Assembly (NCBI GenBank): GCA_037367355.1
Contig: CM074701.1
Location: 2,356,001-2,420,000, forward strand
Source: Neoscytalidium dimidiatum
Taxonomy: Eukaryota; Ascomycota; Dothideomycetes; Botryosphaeriales; Botryosphaeriaceae
Reading direction: 5' to 3'
Length of the DNA stretch: 64,000 nt
Shown piece by piece: positions 61,914 through 64,000 of this stretch. How positions within the stretch are numbered: position 1 is the first letter of the stretch; every line of letters starts with the position of its first letter. Under the pieces are notes generated by a model, which ran no database searches, was not told where the DNA came from, and saw only the letters and a program-made list of their open reading frames with translations. The position numbers were made by a program, and so were the translations under genes.

Positions 61914-64000
61914 TTATTTCACCTTGCTCATGATCGTCTCCATTCCTCTCTCGACCTCCACCTGCCCCGCCCTGGCCTTAACTTCGCGGATCATACTCCT
62001 ATCCGAATCGTCCCTAGCCCTGAGCACCGCCTCGACCCAACCGACGTTGACGTCCCAGTACTCGATCTTGAATTGCTCGAAGACGTCTGGCACGGCGGCC
62101 TTGTCGCTCTCGAGCAGCTGGACGAACTTCTCGACGACGCGCCACTTCTGGCGGATGTCCGGGCCGGCGGCGAAGTTGCCGAAGAAGTCGAAGACGGCGA
62201 GGACGTCGTCGCGGATCTTGTCGACGAAGGGGTCGGTGCGGCGGAACTTGGCGCCCTTGTTGCGCACGCTCGACAGGTAGCGGACCAGCAGCTCGTCGGC
62301 GAGCTCCTCGACGAGCACGTCGCGCAGCGACGGGTGCAGGACGGACTCGTAGTCGTTGAGGTAGTCCTGGAAGGTCGACACGATCTGCCCGACGCGCTTT
62401 TGCGAGTACCAGGCCGGCGTGAAGAACTCGGGCAGGATGGTGCGGAAGTCGACGTCGAAGATGAGGCGGACGAAGACGGTGAGGCAGTGCGTGCCCAGGT
62501 CGACGTAGCCGTCGCGGAGCAAGTCGATCTGCTGGGAGGCCGAGGCTGAGTATTGCGGGGAAGTGAGGGGGAGGGCGTCGCGGCTGAAGCGCGACAGGTA
62601 TGAGCCGCCGGTTTGCGCTTCGTCCTCGCCGTCGTCGATGCAGGCGATCTGGTCGTTGGCAATGGCAACGAGCCAGTCTTGGAGAGGTTGGAGACCATCC
62701 GGGTCGCCGACGCCCTGCACGTACTTGTCCAGCTCGATGTCGACGAGCTCTTCCCAGAGGCGCTGGCGTGATGAGAGCGCCTTGAACATAGCGTCAATAA
62801 CGCCCTCGGCCACGTCGTGCCGGTTGCTGTTACCGGCGACGGCCAGCTGCTCGCGCAACATCGACCACATGTCGCCTAGTGTCTTTGTGCGGAAGCAGCC
62901 GTTGATGTCTGTGTCGAGTGAGTTCTCGGAGCGGGTGAGGAACTCCGATTTGTCAGTGTCGGACATGCGGGCCATCCATTCCTCGACGGCCTTGATGATG
63001 AGTTGGCGGTACTCGCGAACCAGTTCCGCTCCGCGGTTGTCGATCAGGTGCGGTGTTATATCCTCCTCTGGCACGCCCAGCTTCAACATCTTCTTGTAGT
63101 ACTTCTCTTCCCACTGCACGATGGCTAACATTTCTATGGGCTTGAGATCCGGGTCGTCGATATGCGCAACCAGCCAGTCGTGCATCAGCTTATGGTAGAT
63201 GCTGACGTACGTCTTGAAGACCTTCCACTTACGCGGCATAAGGTTCACCATGCCGAGCTTAACTGTATTCAGGTCGTTGAAGTACCAGCGAACGCTCTTC
63301 TCCAACCTGTCCGGATCTTCTCTGAAGGCCTGGTCCGTCTCCTCAATCTTACTTTGCGCGGACAGCTCGATGGCCTTGAGGAATTTCTCCTTGTAGCCAC
63401 GCAATTCCTTGGGTCCAGTCGCGATGGATTTGAAGCGTGATGCCAACTCTTTGTATTCTCTTTGGGCATCTTGTAGTGCCTGGACCTTCTTGTCGACCTT
63501 CTCTTCCTCCTCAATAATCAATGCCAGGCGCACCACCATGCCATTATTACCAGTGACCACCAATTGGATGAGATTCATGCAAGCCACGCCGACATGTTCA
63601 TCGAACAGCTCGATAACGCGGTCGAGACGGTCAAAGTAGTCCTGCAGCGTTGCGCCCGACTCGAGCTGGAGATTGTTCACCAGCTCCAAGCTCAGCGTCT
63701 CGTCCTCCGCGCTCTTAATCTGATCCATCGCCTCGTCTCTAATATTCCTCAGCTTGCTGAGCCCATAATGCACCCGCAGCAAGTTCGGCTGATTCTCCAG
63801 GTCCTGCTCATCCTCATCCAACAGCATCTCGAGTTCGCCGAGCTGTTGCTCGAAGCCGTCAATATCCTGCTTCATCTTCTGGACCGCCTCGAAATTCCGA
63901 TGCGTCTGCGCAACCAGATTGATATGCGGGAAGTCGCGGATCATCTGCTGCGCCTCCGCGCAGAGGCGGTCGATTGTCATCATCTCATCCTTGATAGCGT
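61914..64000 (-). CDS. SEC6: Exocyst complex subunit Sec6, 5' part outside the window
   Basis: The frame runs from the TAA at 61914-61916 to the right edge without a stop; about 694 codons are inside. Two Met codons at 63978-63983 are not the true start, because upstream codons (AIKDE) continue the family pattern and the usual Sec6 has roughly 60 more N-terminal residues. Recognisable blocks are HRNFEAVQKMKQDIDGF, ENQPNLLRVHYGLSKLR, IRDEAMDQIKSAED, MNLIQLVVTGNNGMVVRLALI, RGYKEKFLKAIE, WYFNDLNTVKLGMVNLMPRKWKVFKTYVSIYHKLMHDWL, VQWEEKYYKKMLKLG and IIKAVEEWMARM. Sec6 is part of the octameric exocyst that tethers secretory vesicles to the plasma membrane at hyphal tips and septa. Confidence 0.93.
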   Translation of the reverse strand, partial: AIKDEMMTIDRLCAEAQQMIRDFPHINLVAQTHRNFEAVQKMKQDIDGFEQQLGELEMLLDEDEQDLENQPNLLRVHYGLSKLRNIRDEAMDQIKSAEDETLSLELVNNLQLESGATLQDYFDRLDRVIELFDEHVGVACMNLIQLVVTGNNGMVVRLALIIEEEEKVDKKVQALQDAQREYKELASRFKSIATGPKELRGYKEKFLKAIELSAQSKIEETDQAFREDPDRLEKSVRWYFNDLNTVKLGMVNLMPRKWKVFKTYVSIYHKLMHDWLVAHIDDPDLKPIEMLAIVQWEEKYYKKMLKLGVPEEDITPHLIDNRGAELVREYRQLIIKAVEEWMARMSDTDKSEFLTRSENSLDTDINGCFRTKTLGDMWSMLREQLAVAGNSNRHDVAEGVIDAMFKALSSRQRLWEELVDIELDKYVQGVGDPDGLQPLQDWLVAIANDQIACIDDGEDEAQTGGSYLSRFSRDALPLTSPQYSASASQQIDLLRDGYVDLGTHCLTVFVRLIFDVDFRTILPEFFTPAWYSQKRVGQIVSTFQDYLNDYESVLHPSLRDVLVEELADELLVRYLSSVRNKGAKFRRTDPFVDKIRDDVLAVFDFFGNFAAGPDIRQKWRVVEKFVQLLESDKAAVPDVFEQFKIEYWDVNVGWVEAVLRARDDSDRSMIREVKARAGQVEVERGMETIMSKVK

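Overview
The window comes from the nuclear genome of a filamentous ascomycete (Pezizomycotina-type). Genes are dense and carry many short introns of about 46-135 bp (two of roughly 200 bp) with GT-AG ends, often GTAAGT donors and CTAAC/CTGAC branch sites. Typical fungal families are present: Zn2Cys6 regulator, GH131, DUF3632, Dsc E3 ligase subunit, fungal GT25, CRY-DASH, RNase F1/T1, sphingosine-phosphate lyase and Rec8. Nothing prokaryotic or viral was seen. All exon borders below were read by eye from frame, splice signals and family conservation; no search or alignment could be run.

Layout. 1-428 is the 3' end of a low-affinity iron permease. 1.1-2.4 kb holds a decayed secreted-protein gene, followed by a very large intact secreted mosaic protein at 4181-8938 with three families of tandem repeats and Cys-containing C-terminal modules. 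After a gene-poor gap come a GT25 glycosyltransferase, ISA1, a stress-responsive Dabb protein, DSC3, NRK1 (minus), an ARMH3/DUF1741 protein, a 680-aa tail-anchored unknown, a secreted guanyl RNase (minus), a DUF3632 protein, SDH1 (minus, 7 exons), POP1 (minus), a WBP11-type splicing factor and DPL1 (minus). 36-39.6 kb is gene-poor and partly AT-rich. 39.5-40.6 kb has two tRNA genes, Thr(AGT) and initiator Met(CAT). Then come CRY-DASH (minus), a 3-4.5 kb gap, a Zn2Cys6 factor (minus) facing a secreted histidine acid phosphatase, a GH131 beta-glucanase, ARPC4 (minus), UBP6, REC8, and SEC6 (minus, running off the right edge).

The genes are mostly unrelated housekeeping functions: Fe-S assembly, NAD salvage, Golgi/ER quality control, RNase P and splicing, sphingolipid breakdown, actin nucleation, proteasome-bound deubiquitination, meiotic cohesion and exocytosis. 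They are mixed with secreted enzymes that suit a saprotrophic or plant-associated life style. Several gene pairs are head-to-head over 0.3-0.9 kb promoters (NRK1/ARMH3, POP1/WBP11, ARPC4/UBP6, TF/phosphatase).

The most unusual signal is in the initiator tRNA gene at 40460-40588. A perfect initiator cloverleaf is split inside the D-stem by a 57-nt insert that looks exactly like a spliceosomal intron of this genome (GTAAGT donor, CTAAC branch site, TAG acceptor), not like a canonical tRNA intron after the anticodon. Other points of note are the repeat-rich secreted mosaic protein and its decayed neighbour, a natural change at the guanine-lid residue of the RNase, a His in place of Gly in the phosphatase active-site motif, and extreme micro-exons in ARPC4.
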